Source of the DNA: Gammaproteobacteria bacterium
GTDB lineage: Bacteria; Pseudomonadota; Gammaproteobacteria; Ga0077536
Direction of reading: 5' to 3'
Assembly: GCA_024234975.1 (NCBI GenBank)
Contig: JACKNH010000024.1
Span: 1 to 61,391, forward strand
Length of the DNA stretch: 61,391 nt
The notes under the pieces were generated by a model that saw nothing but the letters and a program-made list of their open reading frames with translations, ran no database searches and had not been told where the DNA came from. Position numbers and translations under genes: made by a program. Shown piece by piece: positions 1-6,959 of the stretch; position 1 is the stretch's first letter, and each line of letters opens with the position of its first letter.

Positions 1-410
1 GGAACAAGTTGCGCGTAGGTGACACCCGGCTCGATACGTACCGCACGACTGGCTTCATCTATCCGGATAACGCGTTGCATGCGGGAAAAGTCGATTGTGG
101 CAAACGGCCCGGAAGGCAGTGCCAGCGCAGTGTGATGCGGCGCACCAGAACTGACCGCAGTAAGCGCGGTAGATGTTTGATGTGCAGCCCTGACGATGGC
201 CTGGATGTCCCCAAGCGCGGTGGGCTGCAGGAGTATTTCCGGTCCATGGCCGTGACCGGCGGGGCCGGCAAAGGCGTTACCGGCATCGGCCCCGGCCAGC
301 TGCTGGTTGGGCGGCAGTACGGCGGCGATGGCCTGTTTGAAATTCTGGAAACTCGCTTGCATGAATGCGGTGTCTGGGAAGGTGAGCGGTGGCCTGCCGA
401 AAATTGTCAT
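1..410 (-). CDS. FAD-linked oxidase, N-terminal part (VAO / 4-cresol dehydrogenase-like), cut by window edge
   Basis: The minus strand is open from an ATG at 410 to the left edge (136 codons, no stop). The translation has the N-terminal half of a PCMH-type FAD-binding domain: EILLQPTALGDIQAIVRAAH, where such enzymes restrict entry to FAD, then ATIDFSRMQRVIRIDEASRA and VRIEPGVTYAQL. The last two resemble the dlxRMNrIxEvn...vEPGV block of the vanillyl-alcohol oxidase/4-cresol dehydrogenase family. A second ATG 16 codons in (MQASFQNF) could also be the start. The gene is divergent from the response regulator at 555. The substrate cannot be told from this fragment, and the covalent-FAD and catalytic residues lie off the window. 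Confidence 0.72.
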   Translation of the reverse strand, partial: MTIFGRPPLTFPDTAFMQASFQNFKQAIAAVLPPNQQLAGADAGNAFAGPAGHGHGPEILLQPTALGDIQAIVRAAHQTSTALTAVSSGAPHHTALALPSGPFATIDFSRMQRVIRIDEASRAVRIEPGVTYAQLV

Positions 411-554
411 TGCACGCGGCAGGTTATGGGTTGACCCGCATCAAGCAACGACTGATGCCACTGGCTGACGACCCGGCGTAGCGCCGATCAGCGGTCGTAA
501 AGTCCCTGTGGAAACCTCAAGCGGCGGCGCCGCGGCGTCGATAGCAACCGGTGT

Positions 555-1751
555 ATGGATGCCCCCATTATTGAGCCTGTGACCGGTCGCATACTCATCG
601 TTGACGACGACGTCGCCATTCGCGATCTGCTGACACTGCGACTCAACGCGCACGGCTTTGCCACCATGAGCAGCACGACGGGAAAGGACGCGCTGGAGGT
701 CATCAGCCTCAACGAATTCGACCTGGTATTGCTCGACGTTGAAATGCCCGAACTCAACGGCTTCGATGTTCTACGCCAGATCCGCGCCTTGCATTCGCCG
801 CTGGAACTGCCGGTCATCATGGTGACCGGGCGCAACGGCAGTACCGATGTTGTCAATGCGCTGGAGATCGGTGCTAACGACTACGTGACCAAGCCAGTGG
901 ATCTGCCGGTTGCACTGGCGCGCATCAGAACGCATATCGCTTTGCGCCAGGCCCAGGGCAGGGTGGTCGATGCACACCTGCAGACCTTGAAGGATCTCGA
1001 TGCGGCAGGGAGCATGCAACGTTCCCTGCTGCCGACCCATTGCGTCAGCAACACCGCAATTCGCTACGGCTGGCAGTATTTTCCTTGTGCCGCGCTCGGT
1101 GGCGACCTGCTGAACGTTTTCTGGATCACCGATCGCTATCTCGGGTTTTATGTGCTCGATGTCAGTGGCCACGGTATTCCATCGGCGTTGATGTCGGTGG
1201 CGGTCAGCCGCAGCCTGTCGCCGCATTTGCGCCAGGGTTCGGTCATCGTCGATATCAATCCGCAGTCGCCGACGCCGATTGTCGTGCCGCCGGCGGAAGT
1301 CGCACGCCGCCTGAATGGCAGCTATCAGATGTCGGAAACCGGCGGCCTGTTCTTCACGCTGCAATATGGCGTCATCGATCTGGTTTGTCGCACGATGTCA
1401 TTCGTCTGTGCCGGTCACCCCAACCCGGTCAAAATCGGCGGCTCCGGCTATCCCGTGGAATTGCCTTGTATCGGTGGGCCGCCCATCGGCGTATTGGAAG
1501 AAGCGGAGTTTGTGGAAGCCTCCGTGGACCTGGAGCGCGGCGATCGGGTGATGCTGTTCAGCGATGGCGTATACGAACAACGGAATTCAGCCGGCGAACC
1601 CTTCGGCCTGGAGCGCCTGCGCGGCAGCATGGCGGTGGCTGAACCTGACTGTGAGCGTGCCACACAGTCTGTTCTGCGCGATTTGCGCGCCTGGAACGGC
1701 CGCGGTGGCTTCACCGACGATATCAGTCTGCTCGCACTGCAATTGGTCTGA
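555..1751 (+). CDS. Response regulator with PP2C-type (RsbU/SpoIIE) serine phosphatase output
   Basis: The 398-residue protein starts with a receiver domain (about 12-130): ILIVDDD acidic pocket, phosphoacceptor Asp61 in LVLLDVEMPE, conserved Thr in VMVTGR-like VIMVTGR, and Lys in YVTKPVDL. A short linker leads to a PP2C/SpoIIE phosphatase (about 155-398) with metal-binding signatures ALGGDLL, VLDVSGHG, LFSDGVYEQ and GGFTDDISLL. Phosphorylation by a histidine kinase presumably switches dephosphorylation of an anti-sigma-antagonist (STAS) partner, as in RsbU-like partner-switching modules. No kinase, STAS protein or anti-sigma factor is adjacent, so the partners are elsewhere. The gene stands alone, divergent from the flavoprotein gene on its left. 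Confidence 0.93.
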   Translation: MDAPIIEPVTGRILIVDDDVAIRDLLTLRLNAHGFATMSSTTGKDALEVISLNEFDLVLLDVEMPELNGFDVLRQIRALHSPLELPVIMVTGRNGSTDVVNALEIGANDYVTKPVDLPVALARIRTHIALRQAQGRVVDAHLQTLKDLDAAGSMQRSLLPTHCVSNTAIRYGWQYFPCAALGGDLLNVFWITDRYLGFYVLDVSGHGIPSALMSVAVSRSLSPHLRQGSVIVDINPQSPTPIVVPPAEVARRLNGSYQMSETGGLFFTLQYGVIDLVCRTMSFVCAGHPNPVKIGGSGYPVELPCIGGPPIGVLEEAEFVEASVDLERGDRVMLFSDGVYEQRNSAGEPFGLERLRGSMAVAEPDCERATQSVLRDLRAWNGRGGFTDDISLLALQLV

Positions 1752-1947
1752 TCCACGCAGGTTTCCCATCTCCGCTGCGCAACCGACGCTCTCGCACCGT
1801 CGCGTTGTAACATTTTCCTTTGAACCAAACCGGTCATCCGCGGACTATGTGGATGGCGCTACAGGCGTGTCATTGTGCCGCTTGTACGCAGCCGATAAAG
1901 TGTGCGTCCATCGGCCGCCAGCCAGGTGATCGCCCAGGAGAAAGCTT

Positions 1948-2913
1948 ATGTTGATTCGAGTAAGTCCGTCGCACCCGTTGACCGACAACGATGTCACCGA
2001 CGAAAAGCTGTTTCATCAGCGGCGGAGCTTCATCCGCCAGGGCATCTATGGCGGTGCGTCGCTGGCCATGGCCAGTTACCTTCCCGCATTGGCCAGTGCA
2101 TCGATTGATCGCTTTGCCGACAGAATTTCCGGTGCTCCAACCACGATGAAGGTTGATGAACAGGTCAACAAGTGGGAAGAGATCACCGGCTACAACAACT
2201 ACTACGAACTCGGCACCAGCAAGGATGATCCTGCGCGCCTGGCTGACGCCCTGCAGCCGGACCCGTGGTCGGTGACCGTCAGCGGCGAATGTGCAAAGCC
2301 CGGGACACTGGCTCTGGATGATCTGCTTGATCCGATGAAGCTCGAACAGCGGATCTATCGCATGCGCTGCGTCGAAGCCTGGTCGATGGTGGTGCCATGG
2401 GTCGGATTTCCGCTGGCCGATCTGCTTAAACGCTTTGAGCCCAATGGCAATGCAAAATATGTCGCCTTCGAAACTCTATACGACAAATCCAACCCGCTGC
2501 CCGGCCAACGCCGCCGCGTGCTGGACTGGCCGTATCGTGAAGGCCTGCGGATAGACGAAGCCATGCATCCGCTGACCATGATGGCCGTGGGCGTTTACGG
2601 CAAACCATTGCCGAACCAGAATGGCGCGCCGTTACGCCTGGTCGTGCCGTGGAAATACGGTTTCAAGGGCATCAAGTCCATCGTCAGCATCCGCTTCACC
2701 GAAAAGCAGCCGCAGACCAGCTGGAACATGTCCGCGCCCGGCGAGTACGGCTTTTATTCCAACGTGAACCCGAAAGTTGACCACCCGCGCTGGAGCCAGG
2801 CCAAGGAACGCCGTATCGGAGAGTTTCTGCGTCGGGATACGTTGATGTTCAATGGCTACGAGGATCAGGTGGCCAGCCTCTACAGTGGCATGGATTTGAA
2901 AAAGAACTATTGA
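1948..2913 (+). CDS. msrP: MsrP, periplasmic methionine sulfoxide reductase catalytic subunit (molybdoenzyme)
   Basis: A 321-residue member of the YedY/MsrP family. The N-terminus holds a twin-arginine signal (Arg25-Arg26 in HQRRSFIRQG followed by a hydrophobic stretch), so it should be exported folded with its molybdopterin cofactor. Cys141 in RMRCVEAWSM is the expected molybdenum ligand. The enzyme repairs oxidised methionine in periplasmic proteins using electrons from MsrQ, encoded immediately downstream. A good ribosome site (aggag) lies 9 bases before the ATG. The 196-bp gap upstream shows no clear promoter or other feature. Confidence 0.96.
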   Translation: MLIRVSPSHPLTDNDVTDEKLFHQRRSFIRQGIYGGASLAMASYLPALASASIDRFADRISGAPTTMKVDEQVNKWEEITGYNNYYELGTSKDDPARLADALQPDPWSVTVSGECAKPGTLALDDLLDPMKLEQRIYRMRCVEAWSMVVPWVGFPLADLLKRFEPNGNAKYVAFETLYDKSNPLPGQRRRVLDWPYREGLRIDEAMHPLTMMAVGVYGKPLPNQNGAPLRLVVPWKYGFKGIKSIVSIRFTEKQPQTSWNMSAPGEYGFYSNVNPKVDHPRWSQAKERRIGEFLRRDTLMFNGYEDQVASLYSGMDLKKNY

Positions 2914-2940
2914 TAGCCGTTGCGTTACGGCGCACCCTCG

Positions 2941-3522
2941 ATGCTCCCTGCCACATACATCAAACCGGTGCTGCACCTTGCCTGCGCGGTGCCGGCGTTG
3001 ATGCTGGCCTACGGCCTGTACAAGGGCGACCTCGGCTTCAACCCGGTGGAAACGCTGACGCATCAGACAGGACTCTGGTCGTTGCGTCTGTTGCTGATTT
3101 CATTGGCGATGACCCCGCTACGCCGTATGACCGCGCGCGTTGAATTCATCCAGCAACGCCGCATGTTCGGCCTGTGGGCGTTTTTCTATGCCTGCGTCCA
3201 TTTCACCATTTATCTGCTGCTGGACCTCAGCCTGGATTTCTCCGCGCTGTGGGCGGACATCGTCAAGCGCCCCTACATCACCGTGGGTTTCATCGCGTTC
3301 GTCCTGCTGCTGCCGCTGGCATTCACGTCAACGTTGAACGCACGCCGTCGTCTGGGCCGGAAATGGAATACGCTGCATAAACTCGTCTACGCGATCGGCG
3401 TCACGGCGCTGCTGCATTTCTGGTGGATCCAGAAGGCTGATATCCGCGAGCCGCTGATCTATTGCCTGATCTTCGGCGCGTTGATGCTGTTCCGGCTACC
3501 GCTGCGCGGTAGGAAGCGCTGA
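2941..3522 (+). CDS. msrQ: MsrQ, heme-binding membrane subunit of the MsrPQ system
   Basis: A 193-residue integral membrane protein of the ferric-reductase-like YedZ/MsrQ family. It has five or six hydrophobic segments and the family's conserved histidines in YACVHFTIYLLL and LHKLVYAIGVTALLHFWW, which ligate heme. It passes electrons from the quinone pool or flavin to MsrP. The ATG at 2941 is chosen because the family consensus begins shortly after it; an in-frame TTG at 2920 would add seven residues. It follows msrP by 27 bases, so the two are almost certainly cotranscribed. Confidence 0.94.
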   Translation: MLPATYIKPVLHLACAVPALMLAYGLYKGDLGFNPVETLTHQTGLWSLRLLLISLAMTPLRRMTARVEFIQQRRMFGLWAFFYACVHFTIYLLLDLSLDFSALWADIVKRPYITVGFIAFVLLLPLAFTSTLNARRRLGRKWNTLHKLVYAIGVTALLHFWWIQKADIREPLIYCLIFGALMLFRLPLRGRKR

Positions 3523-3526
3523 AGCG

Positions 3527-4936
3527 TCACGCATCCTGTTTCAACGGGCTCATGCGATAGCCGTAAAAGGCATAAATCACGACGCCCAGCAGACTCCATA
3601 ACAGAAACCGCCACCAGGTTTCCGCCGGCAGGAACCACATCAAGGCTGAGCAGCAGAGCAGGGCGAGTGTTCCGGTCAGCCATACCATGGGACAACGGAA
3701 TGGGCGCGGACGGTGCGGTTGGGTGCGCCGTAGCACCATGACGCCCAGTGCGACCGCGAAGAAGGCAAACAAGGTGCCGATGTTGGATAGTGCGGCCAGT
3801 TCATCCAGCGGCAGAATACCGGCGATGAAGGCCACTACCGCGCCGGTGCCAATCGTCACCAGGTGCGGCGTGCCGAACCGGGGGTGGAGGGCGCTGAACA
3901 CCGGTGGCAGCATGCGGTCGCGCGACATCACGAAAAATATGCGTGTCTGGCCGTACATCAGCACCAGCAGCACGGTCGTAATGCCCGCCAGGGCACCCAG
4001 CGCCAGAACAGCCGCCGCGGCAGGGTGATTCAGCGTACGCAACACCATCGCCAATGGTTCCTTGTCATTGGCCAGCGCCGTGTAGGGCACCGCACCGGTC
4101 GCGACAGCGGCAACCGCGATGTAGACCAACGTGCATATTGCGAGTGATCCCACCAGTCCGATGGGCAGATCACGGTTGGGATTTCGCGTTTCCTCCGCCG
4201 CGGTCGATACCGCGTCGAAACCGATATACGCAAAGAAGATAATCGCCGCGGCAGCAAACACGCCGACGTTATTGCCATCCGATACACGCGAGAACCACCC
4301 CATGGGCAGGAACGGATCCCAGTTGGCGGCATCGACCTTGGGGAATGCGAGGAACAGGAAGAGGGCGATGACGGCCAGTTTGACCGCGACCAGCACCCTG
4401 TTCACCCAGGCGCTTTCCCGCGTTCCCACGACCAGCAACCCGGTGACGAATGCGACAATCAGCACCGCCGGCAGGTCCATGATGCCGCCGTTGGCCGTCG
4501 CCGTGGTCCAGGCCGGCGGAATATGGATGCCAGCCTGGGCCAGAATGCCCGTGGCGTATCCGGACCAGCCCGAAGCCACGGCGCTGCCGGAAACGGCGTA
4601 TTCCAGCACCAGGTTCCAGCCGACCAGCCAGGCAACGGCTTCCCCCAGTACCGCATAGCTGTAGGTATAGGCAGACCCGGCCACCGGCACCATCGCCGCC
4701 AGTTCGGCATACGCCAGCGCTGCGAAGATGCAGGCAACGCCAGCGACGACGAACGACAGCGTCAAACCCGGACCCGCCATGGCCGCGCCGACGCCAGTCA
4801 GAACGAAAATCCCGGTGCCAATCGTGCACCCAATGCCCAGCATGACCAGGTCGAAGGCGCCGAGCCGCTTTGGCAACGGCCGGTGGCCGGCGTGCTCGAG
4901 CATGGTTTCCACCGATTTGATTCGCAGCCGCTTCAT
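3527..4936 (-). CDS. APC-superfamily amino acid permease (cationic amino acid transporter-like)
   Basis: 469 residues with about 12 hydrophobic segments, matching the APC family fold. The first helix has the IGCTIGTGIFVLTG motif that binds the substrate carboxylate and amino group in this family. Helix 6 has FFAYIGFDAVSTAAEETRNP, typical of the CAT/YhdG-type transporters. It probably imports an amino acid by proton symport or exchange, but the substrate cannot be read from the sequence. It converges on msrQ with only 4 bases between stops. A GAGG ribosome site precedes the ATG. Nearby genes do not suggest a catabolic pathway. Confidence 0.9.
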   Translation of the reverse strand: MKRLRIKSVETMLEHAGHRPLPKRLGAFDLVMLGIGCTIGTGIFVLTGVGAAMAGPGLTLSFVVAGVACIFAALAYAELAAMVPVAGSAYTYSYAVLGEAVAWLVGWNLVLEYAVSGSAVASGWSGYATGILAQAGIHIPPAWTTATANGGIMDLPAVLIVAFVTGLLVVGTRESAWVNRVLVAVKLAVIALFLFLAFPKVDAANWDPFLPMGWFSRVSDGNNVGVFAAAAIIFFAYIGFDAVSTAAEETRNPNRDLPIGLVGSLAICTLVYIAVAAVATGAVPYTALANDKEPLAMVLRTLNHPAAAAVLALGALAGITTVLLVLMYGQTRIFFVMSRDRMLPPVFSALHPRFGTPHLVTIGTGAVVAFIAGILPLDELAALSNIGTLFAFFAVALGVMVLRRTQPHRPRPFRCPMVWLTGTLALLCCSALMWFLPAETWWRFLLWSLLGVVIYAFYGYRMSPLKQDA

Positions 4937-5045
4937 GGTCGTACCGCCTCACATTCGTCGCAGGAATTGCTTCTGCGCATCCTAACGCGCTGCGGGGTTG
5001 AACGGTCGGAATAACCGTCCATGGCGACGCGATCTCACGACCAAT

Positions 5046-5124
5046 CCGTCATTCCCGTCAAAACGGGAATCCATGCGGCTACGCGCGAAGCCCTATGGAT
5101 TCCGGCTCGCCGCTGCGCGTCGTC
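5046..5124. repeat. Palindromic intergenic repeat, copy 1, left part (interrupted by the IS element)
   Basis: It begins CCGTCATTCCCG and folds into a hairpin (ATTCCCGT-caaa-ACGGGAAT), followed by CCATGCGGCT...AGCCCTATGG and GGATTCCGGCTCGCC. The same sequence occurs intact at 6582-6671. The copy stops at 5124 and its last 11 bases (CGGAATGACGG) reappear at 6510-6520 on the other side of the insertion sequence. Confidence 0.88.
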
Positions 5125-5216
5125 CGATGAGATGGTCTCCTCCCCACTCTGAAACGGCGTCGTAATGCGCCAGGATGGAGTTGTGTACAACCATCGATAG
5201 AGATGAGGAGAAGACC

Positions 5217-6233
5217 ATGGCGGAGATTACGACGATCGGGCTGGATCTGGCAAAGAACACGTTTCATGTCGTGGGTTGCGACGATAAGGGCAAGGTGGTG
5301 AAGAAGCAGATGCTGAGGCGGGCGCAAGTGCGGGCGTTCTTCGCCCAACTGCCGCCATGCCTGGTGGGGATGGAGGCCTGTGCCAGTGCCCATTATTGGG
5401 GCCGCGAGCTGGGGGCGTTGGGCCATCAGGTGAAGTTGATCCCGCCGCAGTACGTCAAGGCCTACCTGCGGGGCAACAAGAATGACTACAACGATGCGCT
5501 GGCGATTGCTGAAGCGGTGGTGCGTCCGCAGATGCGGTGGGTGGCGGTCAAGACGACCCAGCAGCAAGATGTGCAGGCGTTGCATCGGCTGCGAGAGCGC
5601 TGCATCGCCGATCGCACGGCGCTGGGCAACCAGTTGCGAGGGCTGTTGGCGGAGTATGGCCTGGTGATGCCCAAGGGCCTGTCGACGCTGCGCCGACGCC
5701 TGCCGGAGCTGCTGGAAGATGCGGACAATGGCTTGAGTGCATTGTTTCGTCGTCTGTTGAGGCAGGGTTACCAACAGCTGCAAGGGCTCGATGAGCAGAT
5801 AGAGGCCTATCGGCAAGAAGTCACACGACTGGTGGCCCGGAACGAGGCCTGCCAGCGTCTGCAGAGCATCCCCGGGTTTGGGCCAGTCGTGGCCAGCGTG
5901 TTCTACAGCGTGGTCGGCAATGGCCAGGCGTTCCGCCGCGGGCGTGATGTATCGGCGGCCTTGGGGTTGGTGCCCCGACAACATAGCAGCGGTGGCAAAG
6001 ACGTCCTGCTCGGCATCAGCAAGCGGGGTGACCGGTATCTGCGCAGCCTGCTGGCACATGGCGCCCGCGCGGTGTTGATCCAGTCGGGCAACAAGGACGA
6101 CCGCCTCAGCCGATGGGTGAGCCGGCTCAAGGCCGAGCGCGGCATCAACCGGGCGACCATCGCCCTGGCGAACAAAATGGCGCGCATCGGGTGGGCGATA
6201 CTGGCGCACAACACGGTTTACCAAGCGGCCTGA
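5217..6233 (+). CDS. IS110/IS1111-family transposase (DEDD recombinase)
   Basis: 338 residues. The N-terminal RuvC-like DEDD domain shows GLDLAKNTFHV (first Asp), LVGMEACASAHYW (Glu) and NKNDYNDALAIAEA (Asp). The C-terminal Tnp_20 domain has LQSIPGFGPVVASVF and GLVPRQHSSGGKDVL, which includes the catalytic serine region, then GISKRGDRYLRSLL. Such enzymes recombine a circular intermediate into a target, guided by an element-encoded RNA. The ATG at 5217 is preferred over one at 5175 because GAGGAG lies just before it. The reading frame is intact with all motifs present, so the element may be active. Confidence 0.95.
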   Translation: MAEITTIGLDLAKNTFHVVGCDDKGKVVKKQMLRRAQVRAFFAQLPPCLVGMEACASAHYWGRELGALGHQVKLIPPQYVKAYLRGNKNDYNDALAIAEAVVRPQMRWVAVKTTQQQDVQALHRLRERCIADRTALGNQLRGLLAEYGLVMPKGLSTLRRRLPELLEDADNGLSALFRRLLRQGYQQLQGLDEQIEAYRQEVTRLVARNEACQRLQSIPGFGPVVASVFYSVVGNGQAFRRGRDVSAALGLVPRQHSSGGKDVLLGISKRGDRYLRSLLAHGARAVLIQSGNKDDRLSRWVSRLKAERGINRATIALANKMARIGWAILAHNTVYQAA

Positions 6234-6493
6234 GCGGTCTGGAAGACGGCGTGGTTGATTCCAGGGAGGAGCCCCCTTCGACGAATGCGAAGCAGCAGCG
6301 GTAAACGATGACACAACAGGTCAGACCGGCGTATCGAAAACCTGATCATTCCGGTGGCCATTGCAGGCCGGGTGTCCGAACAGGACGATACGCGCGAACT
6401 TCATCGAGGCCAGGGGCAACCGCCCCAACCACAGGCCGGATATACGAGCGCAATCCTGTCCCTGTCATCCATAACCACTTCTGCTTGCATAAC
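6234..6493 (+). ncRNA. Candidate bridge/seek guide RNA region of the IS element
   Basis: This is the 260-base non-coding tail between the transposase stop and the right subterminal repeat. In IS1111-group elements the guide RNA is made from this place. TCATTCCG at 6346-6353 is the exact reverse complement of CGGAATGA, the first 8 bases of target to the right of the element. TCATCG at 6401-6406 is the reverse complement of CGATGA, the first 6 bases of the element itself. These would be the right-target and right-donor guides. I could not assign the left guides with confidence, and the exact RNA ends are unknown. Confidence 0.5.
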
Positions 6494-6509
6494 GGGAGGA
6501 GACCATATA

Positions 6510-6520
6510 CGGAATGACGG
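6510..6520. repeat. Palindromic repeat copy 1, right remnant after the IS element
   Basis: CGGAATGACGG is the terminal arm of the repeat whose left part ends at 5124. The intact copy ends with the same 11 bases at 6661-6671. Confidence 0.85.
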
Positions 6521-6581
6521 AGGGGAAAAGGCGCTGGTTGGGATAACCCGTGCGGTCGAGTCTGGCGGTAGCCTTTCCAAT

Positions 6582-6671
6582 CCGTCATTCCCGCGCAGGC
6601 GGGAATCCATGCGGCTTCGAGCGAAGCCCTATGGATTCCGGCTCGCCGCTGCGCGTCCTTCGGAATGACGG
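6582..6671. repeat. Palindromic intergenic repeat, copy 2, intact (~90 bp)
   Basis: The ends are inverted copies of each other (CCGTCATTCC and GGAATGACGG). Inside are a hairpin ATTCCCGC-gcag-GCGGGAAT and a second one CCAT-gc-GGCTTC-gagc-GAAGCC-ct-ATGG. Compared with copy 1, the closing pair of the first hairpin changes from T-A to C-G on both sides, so the structure is kept. This type of mobile palindromic repeat is common between proteobacterial genes. Confidence 0.85.
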
Positions 6672-6959
6672 TGGATAAAGGCTGGTGGGAGGGGTCGGTT
6701 CGGCCGTCGTTCATGCAGGGCGCTTTTTTGTGAATGCCTGCGATCTGTCCACATGCGATATTTAACATAATATACATTATGCGCATATTGGATTGCGGTG
6801 CCGGGGCAGGTCCGCCGTACGGGAGCAGCGTTTTGCAGGGTCTGGGGGTTTCGACGCTAAATCGCCCGGCACTCGTATCGCGAGTTCGGGAATTGAATTA
6901 CGGCGAACGCATCGCCACCGGCGACTGGGTCTGTCGCCGGCATCCATTCGGGAGCTTGG
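6672..6959. other. 288-bp region without a recognised gene
   Basis: It contains an AT-rich dyad CATAAT-atac-ATTATG at 6766-6781, flanked by ATGCG and CGCAT, in otherwise GC-rich DNA. A perfect 8-bp stem (CCGGCGAC-tgggtct-GTCGCCGG) lies at 6918-6940 just beyond the stop of the GGDEF-cupin gene. Short open frames cross the area but none resembles a protein I know, and they run into antisense of the neighbouring gene. Confidence 0.6.
6918..6940 (-). terminator. Hairpin after the GGDEF-cupin gene
   Basis: A perfect 8-bp stem with a 7-base loop starts 20 bases after the stop codon on the minus strand. It has no T-run, so it may act as a 3' stabilising hairpin or a weak terminator rather than a classical intrinsic terminator. 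Confidence 0.4.

Larger units (their letters stand above)
5125..6509 (+). mobile_element. IS110-family insertion sequence, IS1111 subgroup (1385 bp)
   Basis: It encodes one DEDD/Tnp_20 transposase. Subterminal inverted repeats are visible: ATGGTCTCCTCCC at 5132-5144 and its exact complement GGGAGGAGACCAT at 6494-6506. Placing the ends 7 bp outside the left repeat and 3 bp outside the right one, as described for the IS1111 subgroup, gives 5125-6509. Removing that segment rejoins a palindromic repeat of the same length as the intact copy at 6582-6671. There is no target duplication, as expected for this family. The 260 bases after the transposase are the usual place for the guide RNA of IS1111 elements. 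Confidence 0.88.

Noticed and set aside
5079..6314. 411-codon frame antisense to the transposase
   Set aside because: No homology and it spans both ends of the mobile element, so it cannot be a separate gene.
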